NCBI GenBank assembly: GCA_002794775.1
Contig: NBAY01000045.1
Span: 186,001 to 250,000 of the forward strand
Length of the DNA stretch: 64,000 bases
Direction of reading: 5' to 3'
DNA from: Porodaedalea pini
Lineage: Eukaryota; Basidiomycota; Agaricomycetes; Hymenochaetales; Hymenochaetaceae
Part shown: piece by piece, positions 22,978 to 33,614 of the stretch
Numbering within the stretch: position 1 is the stretch's first letter
Layout: each line of letters begins with the position of its first letter
Position numbers and translations under genes: made by a program
Notes under the pieces: generated by a model
Told to the model about the DNA's origin: nothing
The model's input: the letters and a program-made list of their open reading frames with translations, nothing else
Databases searched by the model: none

Positions 22978-24714
22978 TTAAATCAAAAAAATCTCGGTAC
23001 TACATACCGACAAACGAACATTGATGCAGATTAATAAGATTCGCAAGAAATCGATCAAGGCACAGAACAACAGGCGCAATGCTGCATGACAATGAGATGG
23101 AGCCGACTCAAGAAACACAAGTACAACGAGCAAAGAGATCAGTAAGTCCATCAACAATTTTTGAGGACCTGGCGAGGTAGACAGAGTCTTCACGCGAGTC
23201 CATCTCTCAGCCACCAAATGTGTGATTACCAGTCGAGCCAGCTTCGCTCGCAAAAGTATGACACTTTCCTTTAGCCTTTCTTCCCGATGAGTGAACCTCA
23301 GGTTCTTCCTCGTATAGTCACGGGGATCGAAGGTTGCTTGGATGCTGGACATGACCGTGGTAGGGAAGCTGTACATGTCCGTGCGGGCTAAAGACAAATC
23401 TGGGTGAAGACTGTCGCTGACTGGAGCGATGACGGTTGCACAAAGGGGTTGATGGTCTGACCATTGGCTGCGGCTGCGGCGATGGCATGTAGAAGCCACT
23501 GGGGAGGAAGACACTCCCCATAGGCGCATATGGTACATAACCTGTGCTCGCATACCTCTCAGTCACGTCGGTCGACTCAGATACAGTCAACTCAGATCCA
23601 GTCGACTCTTCATCATCATCAAAGCTGGCATTACTGCAGGTGGATCGCGGTGATGTCTGCTCTGTGGGCTTCGTAATGACCAAGTACTCAGACTCGACCC
23701 TTTTGAGGTATGCGAGGTCATCAGCCGAAGGAGGGAGCATACTCTTCCACAGTTCCACGGATCAATGTGAGTGCAGGGTATGCGTGTTGCGATTGGGAAA
23801 GGCAATGGGAGTTCGAGGTATCATATCAGCAGTAGGACCTGATGAAGTCGTTGCACGCAGAAACACTTGTGGAGAGATGTTGAGCGAGTCTTCCGACGGC
23901 TTGTTCACAAAAGTTTCAGAAGCATCGTGCAAGAGTTCAATAGGCTGGATGATTGGGAGAGGACAGTCTGGACCAATATCAATAGTTTTGAACTTAAAGA
24001 GGAGAGTAAGACAATGAAATTCATATATTAGTGAGGGAGTACCTGCTTGATTACAGCACGAGAGTGTCCTCTCCGAACCGGCAACTTGTTGATAAATTCC
24101 GCCAGCGCATGCGCATATCACTCGCAAAAAACTTTTGTTTTGGACTGGAATGCCATGTCATCGCGAAGGATGTGTGGCAAGCATATCTCCATGAACTTGA
24201 CCGCATTGCTCAACGAAATGCCCTTCTTGAGCTTGCTGATCTTGTCGATGTTGACGGTAATGTTAAGTTGTATGACTTCCTCTGTATGTTCATGCATTAT
24301 GATCTAAAGGCTCTATCAGCCATGAAAAGCGAAGATGGTTGAAAGAAAAAAGCTCACCATTCCTTCCTGAAGCTTCGCATTATGTGTCTGTGCCTTTGCA
24401 CATAGGTCCTTGTTGTTAAGGAATCCCGGCGCAGACTTCTTCATGATGCTCGAGCTCGTGTCATGGTCATGGTTGTTTGCATAGCTAAGTAGCATGTTGT
24501 AGAAAGCACCCTTCTGCTGCGTGGTTGGCTTATCATAGTCTTGCATCTTGATGTAAACAACCTCCTGACTCCATTCAAATCGAAAATTTGTCGCATTCAG
24601 CTCAGCGAGCTTCGAGAAGAGATCAATGGTGTTGAGGATCTCAGCATCTCTGGTGTCTGTGATGTAGTCACTGTTCAGACTGCAGTGACGATTGAAGGCG
24701 ATCTTGGGAGCCAT
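22978..24714 (-). pseudogene. KDZ cargo gene 2, unknown protein
   Basis: Minus-strand gene with start at 24714 (MAPKIAFNRHCSLNSDYITD). Exon 1 ends near 24355 at a GTGAGC donor. Exon 2 (about 24292-24063) reads EEVIQLNITVNIDKISKLKK after an ACATACAG acceptor. A further exon at about 24000-23318 contains ADDLAYLKRVESEYLVITKP and a serine-rich stretch. The end is uncertain: an overlapping frame to 22978 (DPRDYTRKNLRFTHREERLK) ends in hydrophobic sequence. TGA stops near 24118 and 23763. I do not recognise the family. Position, strand and decay state match the other transposon genes. Confidence 0.5.
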
Positions 24715-24735
24715 GTCGATGGTGATGGTCAACAA

Positions 24736-26179
24736 TGAAGAGTCGTGGCATGCACAGCAAACCCAAAAAGAGAACCAAACTATTTGCTGCTGTTTGTTTG
24801 AACCCTTGTGGCTTTGAAATTGATGCTAGTGGCGCATAATCATATCTTTCAGGACTGTAGTCTTGCAATAAAGAACATTAGTGCTTCAAATTTGCTGAAC
24901 AGCCCGCAAGAGAGACAACACATTTAGTTGGTAGTCCACAGCGTAGGGAACCCAGCCATTAAGATACAAGCATAGTAAACCATTAGAAAACAGACCTTTG
25001 CAAGATGGACGAGAATAAGCAAAAATGAAATGGACATAGACCAATAGCACACAAATGAGAGCTTTGTTGAGAATATAGACTCCTGTTTACACTGATCAAT
25101 GCAGATCAGCTTATTACAGTAAGTGAAAGATTATTTAAAAGTCTAAATAATACCCGATAACTCTTGCATCCCCACATTTAGTTGAAGCTCCTCACTCTTC
25201 ACAATGTACATCAAGCTATTTAAATAATCAAATACAACTCAAATAGACTAATGTTCATGTGAACGAACTTTGAGCTCTCCATCTGCAGTAGCGAATCATG
25301 TCTTTAACTTCTAATCACAGATCTCAAGTAAACATGGCTTCTAATGGAAGTATAAGAATAAAATAAATTCTTTCAGAACTCCAATAATGTCTAAAGTTCA
25401 CCAGTACATATATTGGATATAAAAATCTTGAAATAAAAAGTTTGAAGAAGTCATCGGCTTTCTTCTGTGTTTTATTGGTGAAATGGCATGCAAAAGGCCA
25501 ATTTCACTGGGATTGACTTTGAATTGGTCTGTATTCCTATTTGAATATTCTGTAACTTCTGTAGGCCATCACTGTTACATATAAGAATGGATTCCAGGTG
25601 TTAGTTTTTGAACTTCAAGGAAAGTTATTGTATGTATTAGCTACAATCCTTTGATACACTTTCAAAAGTGTGTATGCATGTTGAAAACATGCTCAGAATG
25701 CATGTTTTCAGGAACACATACTTCCAGCACTTCTGTTGAGTATCGGGAACTCGCATATTTTTATATCAGCTGCCACCTCTTATATACAAAAGAGCCTGAT
25801 GCATTCCATGCAGCCGATCGAGCTGCAGAAAATTGTATCTAAATCTGTGGCTGAACAAGACTTAGGGGGCCAGAGTTCAATATAAATGACTTTCAACATG
25901 ATTGCATGAAAATTAGCTTACGAAAATCTGGAATCTGGAGGCCATGGTATGTTGTTATTGATATGTAGAATTTTGTAGCTTTAGCAGTTGTGTGGCAGGA
26001 AGAACAAATCGAGACATTTTGCAAAGAGAACTTATTCCTGCCTGAGATCACCAAACACTGTTTCGCTGGGCTTTATGACATGCCCTTAGGCTTGTTTTTG
26101 CTTCTTTGACCTTCAAACTATCTCCAGGACAGCAAGAAAAGCATGAATTATATACGGTATAATAAATTAAAAAATAACT
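24736..26179. other. AT-rich KDZ transposon spacer
   Basis: About 1.4 kb with no convincing gene on either strand; the longest ORF (25651-25842, 63 codons) has no motif. It separates the transposase 3' end from cargo gene 2 and may hold its promoter. Confidence 0.45.
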
Positions 26180-27365
26180 TTATCGTTTGTAAATAGAAAG
26201 AGTGTCGAAAATGGCAGATAACGTTGCTAAGATGTTCTCCCCACTTTCCTCGTCTCCCATATCTTCCTCATCATCCAGTTCGATGTCCGATAGTCCTGAT
26301 CCATCCTTTTCCATTTCTTCCTCGACTGCCGCACTCTCTGCATTTTCAAGTGTATGCAAAGGGCTTCGATCGCCTGTGAAGTCTTCCCATCTTTCAATAT
26401 CCGACAGGTGGTGGATATGCGTTCGATTCATCATGTGTCGATGCGTGTGTCTCTTTTTTAGTTGTATCGCCAGCAGCAGATTGCTTACCTTTAATTTTGT
26501 GATAATTGTCTCCATCTTTATCTCTGAGTTGATGATATAAGTATGAAGCCGACATATTTTGACATTTAGATGCTGAAGCTCTTTGCATGATCGTAATAAC
26601 TTGAAGTACTTGACTGACACGTTGCACTCAGGTTCACGTGTCCACGGCTTTTCATTGATGTTGTGGCGGCTCAGGTGAAGGATGTTGAATTGACGTATTT
26701 GAGCACCATTTCGAGCTGAAGAGTCGGACGACCCAAGCAAGCAGCCGCCTCATTGTAGACCTTCACAGCCAACGTGACGGCTTTCAATCGAGCCTTCAGT
26801 GCTTTGCAGATATGTTTCCTTTGCTTGTAACCTTCTTGATCTGTCAGACTTGTGAAAACAGGGCCAAAGCAGTGAACTTGACTTACCAGTACCAGCTTGG
26901 TTCATTTTCCCTAGCTCAAAAAGTCGAGACATAACCTGGCTCTCAAGAGAATCAATTGCCCTGTCAAAATTTCGTTCTGCAAGTGTCTTGTCAACTCGTT
27001 TCCAGTCCACACTGCCTATGACCCATTGGCTCGTTACGCCCAGTTTCTCCTCGAGCAGATGAGCGGCGGCTTGTAGGATCAGCAGAGAGTCAAGCCCTCA
27101 TACGTTTGCATTTTCAATGCATTGCATCTCTCGCTGATCCGTGTTATAGTCCATGATCCTGTCGTTGAAGTGCTGGGGGTTGAGTTGAACCCATTGCATG
27201 GTCTTCACGTCGTAGTTAGCTCTGTAGTATAAGTCAGCAAGAGAGAAAATCTACGTGTAGGTCTCGTAATGTAGGAAGAAACAAGTGTGCATAGTGGTAG
27301 ATATTGCAAAGAGCGGAGAGAGGACTCACTTCACAGCTGCAAGTTTCTTCAGTACATTGACATAT
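26180..27365 (-). pseudogene. KDZ transposase, C-terminal part
   Basis: Continues the reading from 33610 across E4. Minus-strand segments: 27340-26885 with QWVQLNPQHFNDRIMDYN, then a TGA near 27099, then VDWKRVDKTLAERNFDRAID; and 26740-26180 with VCEL-type helical repeats ending in CRLHTYIINSEIKMETII, THIHHLSDIERWEDFTGD and an acidic tail. The CRLHTYI ... IHHLSDIE-x2-x-FTG block is the C-terminal signature I recall for fungal KDZ transposases. Stop near 26180. Confidence 0.75.
27361..27365. repeat. E4 target site duplication, left
   Basis: catat, identical to 33610-33614. Confidence 0.95.
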
Positions 27366-27778
27366 TGTTAGGCGGGAGCCCGGGAGACGACTCGGACTGG
27401 GCAGGCCTCGGCTGACTGTTGTCTGGGACGTGCTATACTCGAGCGTAGACTCGGGACACGTTTACTCAGGCTAGGTTGTCGCGGAGGTAAGAGGATTAAT
27501 ACAAGACTAGACTAATACAAGGGGGACGAGTCTCACCTAGGTCGTTGCGGAGGTAAGAGGAAAAGCAGAACAAGGAGTTCATGCGATTCCTGAGACCTTA
27601 TATAGCGACGACCGCGAGACTATATTACCTAACATTACATAATGAGTGGGAATGGAACGAATGAAGGCAGTGTGGAAATGATTGTGTAAGATGGGTAAAT
27701 ATAATGAAAAGGACGAATATAATAAAGGAAATGGTAAAAGGGAAAATAAAGGAAAAGGTGAAAGTTCAGGTTCTAACA
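27366..27778 (-). repeat. E4 3' LTR
   Basis: 413 bp with TGTTAG/CTAACA ends; TATATAA box on the minus strand near 27598-27606. Confidence 0.96.
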
Positions 27779-30700
27779 TTACCCCCCTTCAAGGTTGGGC
27801 GTCCCGACCAACCATGATCGCGGTCGTCAGGCTCGGTGTCGACGAAGAGTGGACGGAGTCGTTGATGAGGGATGTCGAGTTTCCGAGGTGCACCGGGATG
27901 TTTGAGGTAGAACTCAGCGATCGCCTCCTTTGCGTTCTCGCCGAAGTCCGTCTCAGGCTGCCAAGTAGGTTCATTGTAGCTGACCCACTTGACAAGGTAT
28001 TGTAGTTTCCCTCGGTGCAGATGTGAGTCTAAGACTTCTTCGAGTTCGTACTCCTCTTCGTTGTTGACGATGTCTGGCGGCGGCGGCGGCGGTTGCTTCT
28101 GGCTTTCAAAGGACGGTTCGATGGCGGGTTTCAATAGGGCTTCGTTGAAGACAGGGTGGACCTTTTTCCATCGCTTCAGGAGTATGAGCTTGTACACGCT
28201 CGCTCCTATCTTGTCGACGACGTCAAAGGGGCCATACCATTTGTCTGCGAGTTTCTTTGTCGGCGAGTCCGTACTGATGTTTCGCCCGTCAAGGAAGACC
28301 TTGTCTCCAGCCTTGTACTCCACTGAAGCTCCTGCTGTCCGGTCATGGTAGCGCTTCATGTCCTCTGCTGCTTTGACTAGGTTGTCCTTAGCAACGCGAT
28401 GAGTCTCCTTGATGTGCTTTGCGAATTCTTCCGCTGACATGTTAGCAGATGAGGTTCGCGTCATGTCGAAGCTCAAGGGGTGACATCCTGTGTTCGCGTA
28501 GAAGGGGGACATCTTCGTTGCTGAGTGTTCACGGTTGTTGTATGCGAACTCTGCGAGGGGGAGCCAGTCCTTCCAGTCCGATTGTCGATGGTTAACGAAG
28601 AGTCGAAGGTACTGTTCGAGCTCTTGGTTAACGCGTTCCGTTTGACCATCCGTCTGTGGATGGTACGCTGTTGACGGGTTGCCTTCAATGTGCAGAAGTT
28701 TGTACAGTTCCTTCATCATCGACGCATCGAACTGCATGCCTCGGTCGTGGATGATCTTCTTCGGTAGGCCATGGAGGCGGAAGACGTGGTCGCGGTACAG
28801 CTGGGCCATGCCTTCTGCTGACAGCCTCGTCATCGTTGGGATCGCGTGCATCTGCTTCGAGAACCTATCCATGAAGACGCAGATCGCATTGTGTCCCTTG
28901 GAGTCCGGGAGCTCTCCGATTAGGTCAACCGTAACAATTTCCCAGGGTCCTTCAGGGATAGCGTTTGGATGAAGCGGTCTAGACCTCGACGTTCTTAAGG
29001 CTTTCGTCCATTGACAACGGTCGCATCCTCGGACGTATGCTCGGACATCGGAGAATATTGATGCCCACCAGAAATCGCGACGGACGAGTTCTACTGTCTT
29101 CGACGCTCCCAGATGACCAGCCAGAACCGAGTCGTGGCACTCCCGCAACACGGCCTCCTTTATTGTCGATGGAACATACACCTTGCCTTTCATCCGCCAC
29201 AACCCGTCGACCTCCACCAAACCCGTAGGCCTCTCCGACTCGTCTTGCGCCCTCTGTGCTTCACCCACTCGTTCCATCACCTCGTCACGCGATGTCCGCA
29301 CCACTCCACGGTTCAACCACTTATCCTTGATGAACACGACCCCATCATTGTCATCCTTGCCCTGATCATAGCCCGCCATGCGCGATAGCAGGTTGGCCTT
29401 ACCCATCGTCTTGCCCGACTTGTGTTCGAGGTGGAAGTCGAATTCTTCAAGTTTGGTCCGCCAGCGAGCTTGGCGATAGCTCAGCTTCTGCGCCGATCTG
29501 AAGTAGGTGAGGTTGGCATGGTCAGACCAGATTTCAATCTTGTGGCGAGCACCAAGGAGGTATTGTCGCCACTCCTTGAGTGCCGAAACGATTGCGAGCA
29601 TCTCCTTGTCGTAGATCTCGTAGTTTCGTTCCGCCGGTTCAAGTGCCTCTGACCTGTAGGTGATCACCCTCCACTTCCCTTCCTGCTTCTGCAACAACAC
29701 ACCGCCGAGCGCAAAGTTCGACGAGTCCGCTTCTACGCGGAAAGGGCCCTCGTCATTGGCGATGGCTAGGACTGGAGGTAAGCAGAGACGTCGTCTCAGC
29801 TCCTCGAACACTTCCTGCTGTTCGGTCTCCCATACCCAGTCCTTCTTGCCTGTTAACGACGTCAACGGTCGGACCACCTTGCTGTAGTCCTTAATAAACC
29901 GTCTCAGCCAGTTTCCCATACCGAGGAACTGTTGCAGCTCCTTGAGGTTCCGTGGGATTGGCCAGTTCGCAATTGCCTCCGTCTTTGCCGGGTCAGCCCT
30001 GATCTCGCCATTGCCAATGATGTGGCCGAGGTATTTGACGACCTTGGCGTCAAACTCGCACTTCTCCGGCTTCAGGTACAGGCCATTTTCTCGGAGGATC
30101 TGGAGTACGCGCCTCGACGTGTCGATATGCTCCTCAATGGTTTCCGAGAGGATCAGGATGTCGTCGAGGTATACGATGATCAAGTTCGCGTAGATTAGGT
30201 CCTTAAAGATGTGGTTGACAAAGGCCTGGAACGTGGCCGGCGCGTTGCAAAGGCCAAAAAACATGACCGTCGGTTCGAAGAGGCCCATGTTCGTGCGAAA
30301 TGCTGCCTTCCATTCATCACCCTCGCGGATCCGGATATTGTAGTACCCCCAGCGAAGGTCAAGCTTAGTGATGTACTTCGCTTTCTTGACCTTGTCGACG
30401 AGTTCGTCAATGAGAGGGAGGGGATACTTGTTCTTGATCGTACCGTCATTGAGCTTACGGTAATCCTGGATCGGACGTAGCGATTTGTCGGCCTTCTTAA
30501 TGAAGAAGAAGGGCGACGCCATGGGCGATATCGACCGTCGAATGCGACCCGACTTCAGATTTTCATCAAGGAAGTCCTTGAGTGACTGCTGCTCAGTTGG
30601 CGTGAGCGGGTAGATCTTACAGTCGCTCGGTTTGAAGTCGGGCTTCAAGTCGATGACATGGTCCCAGGGTTGGTGTTCCGGTAGCTTCTCGAAACCTTTT

Positions 30701-31272
30701 TCGCTGAAGACGTCAGCGTAGTCGTCAAGGTATGCGGGCCAGGACGCCTTGTCCATTCGCATCTCACTCACCCTCCTCATCTGTTCCACCACCTTCTTCA
30801 CCTTGCCTAGGTCCTCCACCGGCTCCGTCTTGATCGTACATTCTTCTGGACAGCGGGTGAATTCGATCGAGCCCGTTTTCCAGTCGACCTCCGGATTGTG
30901 ACGTCGAAGCCAGTCGTACCCCAGGAAGATGTTTGACGACGCTAGGGACGTCACTGCGAGGACGATCCTCTCCTGGTGACGGCCGATCATGAGCTCGACG
31001 TCGACGTACTCCTCGATCAATCCAGCCTCATTGTGCGTGCCATCGGCGTTGAGCACCACGAGGGGTCGAATGTAGCATTTCGTTTCCAACCCATACCTCT
31101 CGATGAACCTGACGTCGATGCAGGATCCCGTGCATCCCGAATCCACAAGGGCATGCGCATCTACCTCTCTCGCCTCACCCGCTATTTCATGCTCGACGGT
31201 CAGGAGAAGGTCCAGCTGGCGTCCACCAGTTCCTCTCATGAACAGTTGCTCGTACTCTTCATCTTTGTTCAC
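27766..31272 (-). CDS. pol: E4 pol polyprotein (protease-RT-RNase H-integrase-chromodomain)
   Basis: Uninterrupted frame of 1168 codons. Approximate residues: retropepsin with VDSGCTGSC near 43-51; RT about 190-400 with SPMASPFFFIKKADKS and the catalytic IVYLDDILIL near 370; RNase H about 500-610 (FRVEADSSNFALGG, EIWSDHANLTYF); integrase HHCC finger (CHDSVLAGHLGAS ... GCDRCQ); integrase core with catalytic Asp in TVDLIGELPDSKGHNAI, Asp in IHDRGMQFDASM and Glu in [17 protein letters not shown]-terminal chromodomain (LQYLVKWVSYNEPTWQPE) near 1090. All catalytic residues look intact. Pol lies in the -1 frame relative to gag; its frame is open upstream of the first Met to about the gag stop, so it is probably made by frameshifting and matured by the protease. 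Confidence 0.95.
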   Translation of the reverse strand: MNKDEEYEQLFMRGTGGRQLDLLLTVEHEIAGEAREVDAHALVDSGCTGSCIDVRFIERYGLETKCYIRPLVVLNADGTHNEAGLIEEYVDVELMIGRHQERIVLAVTSLASSNIFLGYDWLRRHNPEVDWKTGSIEFTRCPEECTIKTEPVEDLGKVKKVVEQMRRVSEMRMDKASWPAYLDDYADVFSEKGFEKLPEHQPWDHVIDLKPDFKPSDCKIYPLTPTEQQSLKDFLDENLKSGRIRRSISPMASPFFFIKKADKSLRPIQDYRKLNDGTIKNKYPLPLIDELVDKVKKAKYITKLDLRWGYYNIRIREGDEWKAAFRTNMGLFEPTVMFFGLCNAPATFQAFVNHIFKDLIYANLIIVYLDDILILSETIEEHIDTSRRVLQILRENGLYLKPEKCEFDAKVVKYLGHIIGNGEIRADPAKTEAIANWPIPRNLKELQQFLGMGNWLRRFIKDYSKVVRPLTSLTGKKDWVWETEQQEVFEELRRRLCLPPVLAIANDEGPFRVEADSSNFALGGVLLQKQEGKWRVITYRSEALEPAERNYEIYDKEMLAIVSALKEWRQYLLGARHKIEIWSDHANLTYFRSAQKLSYRQARWRTKLEEFDFHLEHKSGKTMGKANLLSRMAGYDQGKDDNDGVVFIKDKWLNRGVVRTSRDEVMERVGEAQRAQDESERPTGLVEVDGLWRMKGKVYVPSTIKEAVLRECHDSVLAGHLGASKTVELVRRDFWWASIFSDVRAYVRGCDRCQWTKALRTSRSRPLHPNAIPEGPWEIVTVDLIGELPDSKGHNAICVFMDRFSKQMHAIPTMTRLSAEGMAQLYRDHVFRLHGLPKKIIHDRGMQFDASMMKELYKLLHIEGNPSTAYHPQTDGQTERVNQELEQYLRLFVNHRQSDWKDWLPLAEFAYNNREHSATKMSPFYANTGCHPLSFDMTRTSSANMSAEEFAKHIKETHRVAKDNLVKAAEDMKRYHDRTAGASVEYKAGDKVFLDGRNISTDSPTKKLADKWYGPFDVVDKIGASVYKLILLKRWKKVHPVFNEALLKPAIEPSFESQKQPPPPPPDIVNNEEEYELEEVLDSHLHRGKLQYLVKWVSYNEPTWQPETDFGENAKEAIAEFYLKHPGAPRKLDIPHQRLRPLFVDTEPDDRDHGWSGRPTLKGGNVRT
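27779..27790 (-). other. E4 polypurine tract
   Basis: GAAGGGGGGTAA on the minus strand, directly upstream of the 3' LTR. It would prime plus-strand DNA synthesis. Confidence 0.85.
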
Positions 31273-31403
31273 ACCGGTGGGGACTTCGTAATCGGGAAAA
31301 CCATCGACGTCGTTTGCATCTATGTATTGTACAGACGGTTGATTATATTTTAGCGAATCCAGATTTGAAGCCCCTTGTTCTTCTCGGTCAGTCGCCCCGA
31401 TGG

Positions 31404-32924
31404 CTACACCTGACCACTTGCAAAACCCTGCGAGTCGACGACCTCTTCGTCATTGTCTTCTTCCTCCACATAGTCCTCCACCGTCGACCTTCGAGTGTCC
31501 ACGACTTCCTCGAATGCTGACTCCTTCATCGCGCCGAGCTCGTCAGCGATGAGGCGGCGCTCGCCCAGTGCCATCAGCTCTAACATACGCTGGATGATCG
31601 GCTTCGCCTGTGGACATTTGTCCTTAAAGTGTCCCAGTCCGCCGCAAATCCAGCATGCGCGCTTTTGTTGCGCCTCATTCATCGAGACGTCCATCGGTTG
31701 GCCGGCACCTCCGAAAGTGACGCCCATCGCGTCACGCTTGTCGGCGTGCGGGGCTGCTACCTGTCGGCATGCAGGAGGCCCTTGTTGCTGCATCGGACGG
31801 GGCGTGAACGGCAATGTACGACCTCATTGGATGGCGCGAATCTGCTGTTCGCCCCAATCGATCTCAATGGCCTTCTTTTTCCATGCCTCATACGTTGTCG
31901 GCACGGGCGTCGACCTCAACACGCCGCGGACTACCTCGATGTTCATCGCGCGTTGCAGGCGGTCACAAATGACGCCTTCGTCCTTCAGCTCTGCTGCCTT
32001 GATGATCACGTTGAGGTCCTGGAAGAACTGGTCGGCGGAGAGGTCCTTCTGGATCTTGTCTCGGAACTTCTTCAGTGCCTTCTCCTTCCTGTTCGGATCA
32101 TCAAAGGAGGCATCCAGTCGTTCCTGGAACTTGGCCCAGTCGTCCGTAAAGCTCACGACGCCATTCGTTGTGAATTCCTGGACGTAGTTTTGCGCCCACG
32201 TCGACGCATTGCCACCCTTGAGGTAAGAGAGGGCAACATAGATCTTGCTCGACGACGAGGGATACCTCGTGGGGTTCGCCGAGACGAAGAGTAGGACTTC
32301 GCGCTTGAAGTCGAGGTAGTCATCGCCGCCAGCAAATTTGCGTGGCCGGGCGACGTCAATTGAGGGAGCTGGAGCTTGGGCTGCAGGGGCGTTCGTTGCT
32401 GCTCAGGTGAAGGCGGCAGCTACGATCGCTGCGATCTCTTGTTGTTGCCTTTGAGTGAAACCTTCAGCCATCGCTGGTACAGGCGTATGTGTCAGGCGCT
32501 CAGGGGGTGTCGGCGGTGACGAGTCTCTACGGGGTGTACGATAGCCTCCTGGTTCGCTTGGGAGGATAACCGACGATGTCGAGACTGTCGGTGATGATGG
32601 TGCACGGGGAGGTCGAGGCGCCCAATGAGTTCGCTCGCCAGAAGACGGGTCAGTCGAGTACCAGGCGTGCCTAGTGTCACTCCACCAGAGATTATGAGTG
32701 ATGTGGTTTCTGTCGTCCGCTACGTACGATTGGCGTTCCGCGTCATAGCGTGAAGAAGAGGGGAAAGCCCGCTGTTGTTCCTCGGTGAGATCTATCTTGA
32801 CTACGTCGGGGGGGGGAACAGGTAGGGGCTGGTTGTCCGGGTGTACGTTACGCTGACGAAGGACAGGTTCGTCGGCGAGTTTGATGACCAAACGGAAGGA
32901 GGCGGCCGAGATCACAATCGACAA
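31404..32924 (-). pseudogene. gag: E4 gag, two TGA stops
   Basis: Frame from about 32924 (MSIVISAASFRLVIKLADEP) through the capsid (MAEGFTQRQQQEIAAIVAAA; YLDFKREVLLFVSANPTRYP; FDDPNRKEKALKKFRDKIQK) to a CCHC knuckle CWICGGLGHFKDKC and the stop at 31404. It is interrupted only by TGA at 32403-32405 and 31824-31826; both fit CGA-to-TGA change, given arginine at the second site in related copies. Everything else is open. The gag end overlaps the pol frame by a -1 shift. Confidence 0.9.
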
Positions 32925-33184
32925 CGACGTCGACGACTGTACATGGTGTGTTACCCACGTCCAGGTCAGATGGTTCCTCCACCAGAGGGAGAAGCAAAGA
33001 GCCAGGGTCGGGAAATGTCGGGTGTAGGTTTACGTAATACACGAACGTCCAAAAATGTCCGGGCAGGGTTGAGGGTTGTCGTTCAGGGAGTTTACACGTC
33101 CAATCCGTCGAGGGGAGTGCTCCTCTAGACTGGGTGAAGGCGAGTCGACAGCGACGACGTGCGCTGGGGGTGAGCCTGGGTGGG

Positions 33185-33195
33185 GTTCTGCTTTT
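33185..33195 (-). other. E4 self-priming site (PBS)
   Basis: AAAAGCAGAAC on the minus strand, one base after the 5' LTR. It is the exact complement of GTTCTGCTTTT inside the LTR (33392-33402), which lies 34 nt after the TATATAA box and so near the expected transcript start. This is the Tf1/sushi arrangement in which the mRNA 5' end primes reverse transcription; there is no tRNA-type TGG start. Confidence 0.85.
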
Positions 33196-33196
33196 A

Positions 33197-33609
33197 TGTT
33201 AGGCGGGAGCCCGGGAGACAACTCGGACTGGGCAGGCCTCGGCTGACTGTTGTCTGGGACATGCTATACTCGAGCGTAGACTCGGGACACGTTTACTCAG
33301 GCTAGGTTGTCGCGGAGGTAAGAGGATTAATACAAGACTAGACTAATACAAGGGGGACGAGTCTCACCTAGGTCGTTGCGGAGGTAAGAGGAAAAGCAGA
33401 ACAAGGAGTTCATGCGATTCCTGAGACCTTATATAGCGACGACCGCGAGACTATATTACCTAACATTACATAATGAGTGGGAATGGAACGAATGAAGGCA
33501 GTGTGGAAATGATTGTGTAAGATGGGTAAATATAATGAAAAGGACGAATATAATAAAGGAAATGGTAAAAGGGAAAATAAAGGAAAAGGTGAAAGTTCAG
33601 GTTCTAACA
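33197..33609 (-). repeat. E4 5' LTR
   Basis: 413 bp; differs from the 3' LTR at two sites, near positions 24 and 65 counted from 33197. TATA box at 33428-33436 (minus strand). Confidence 0.96.
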
Positions 33610-33614
33610 CATAT
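33610..33614. repeat. E4 target site duplication, right
   Basis: catat, identical to 27361-27365. Confidence 0.95.

Larger units (their letters stand above)
27366..33609 (-). mobile_element. Young Ty3/gypsy chromovirus E4
   Basis: 6244 bp, LTRs of 413 bp each differing at only two sites by eye, both CG in one copy and CA in the other, and a perfect catat duplication. Minus-strand order: 5' LTR 33197-33609, priming site 33185-33195, gag, uninterrupted pol, purine tract 27779-27790, 3' LTR 27366-27778. It sits in an exon of the KDZ transposase gene. Gag has two TGA stops, so the copy would need gag supplied in trans, but it is by far the least damaged element here. Confidence 0.97.
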
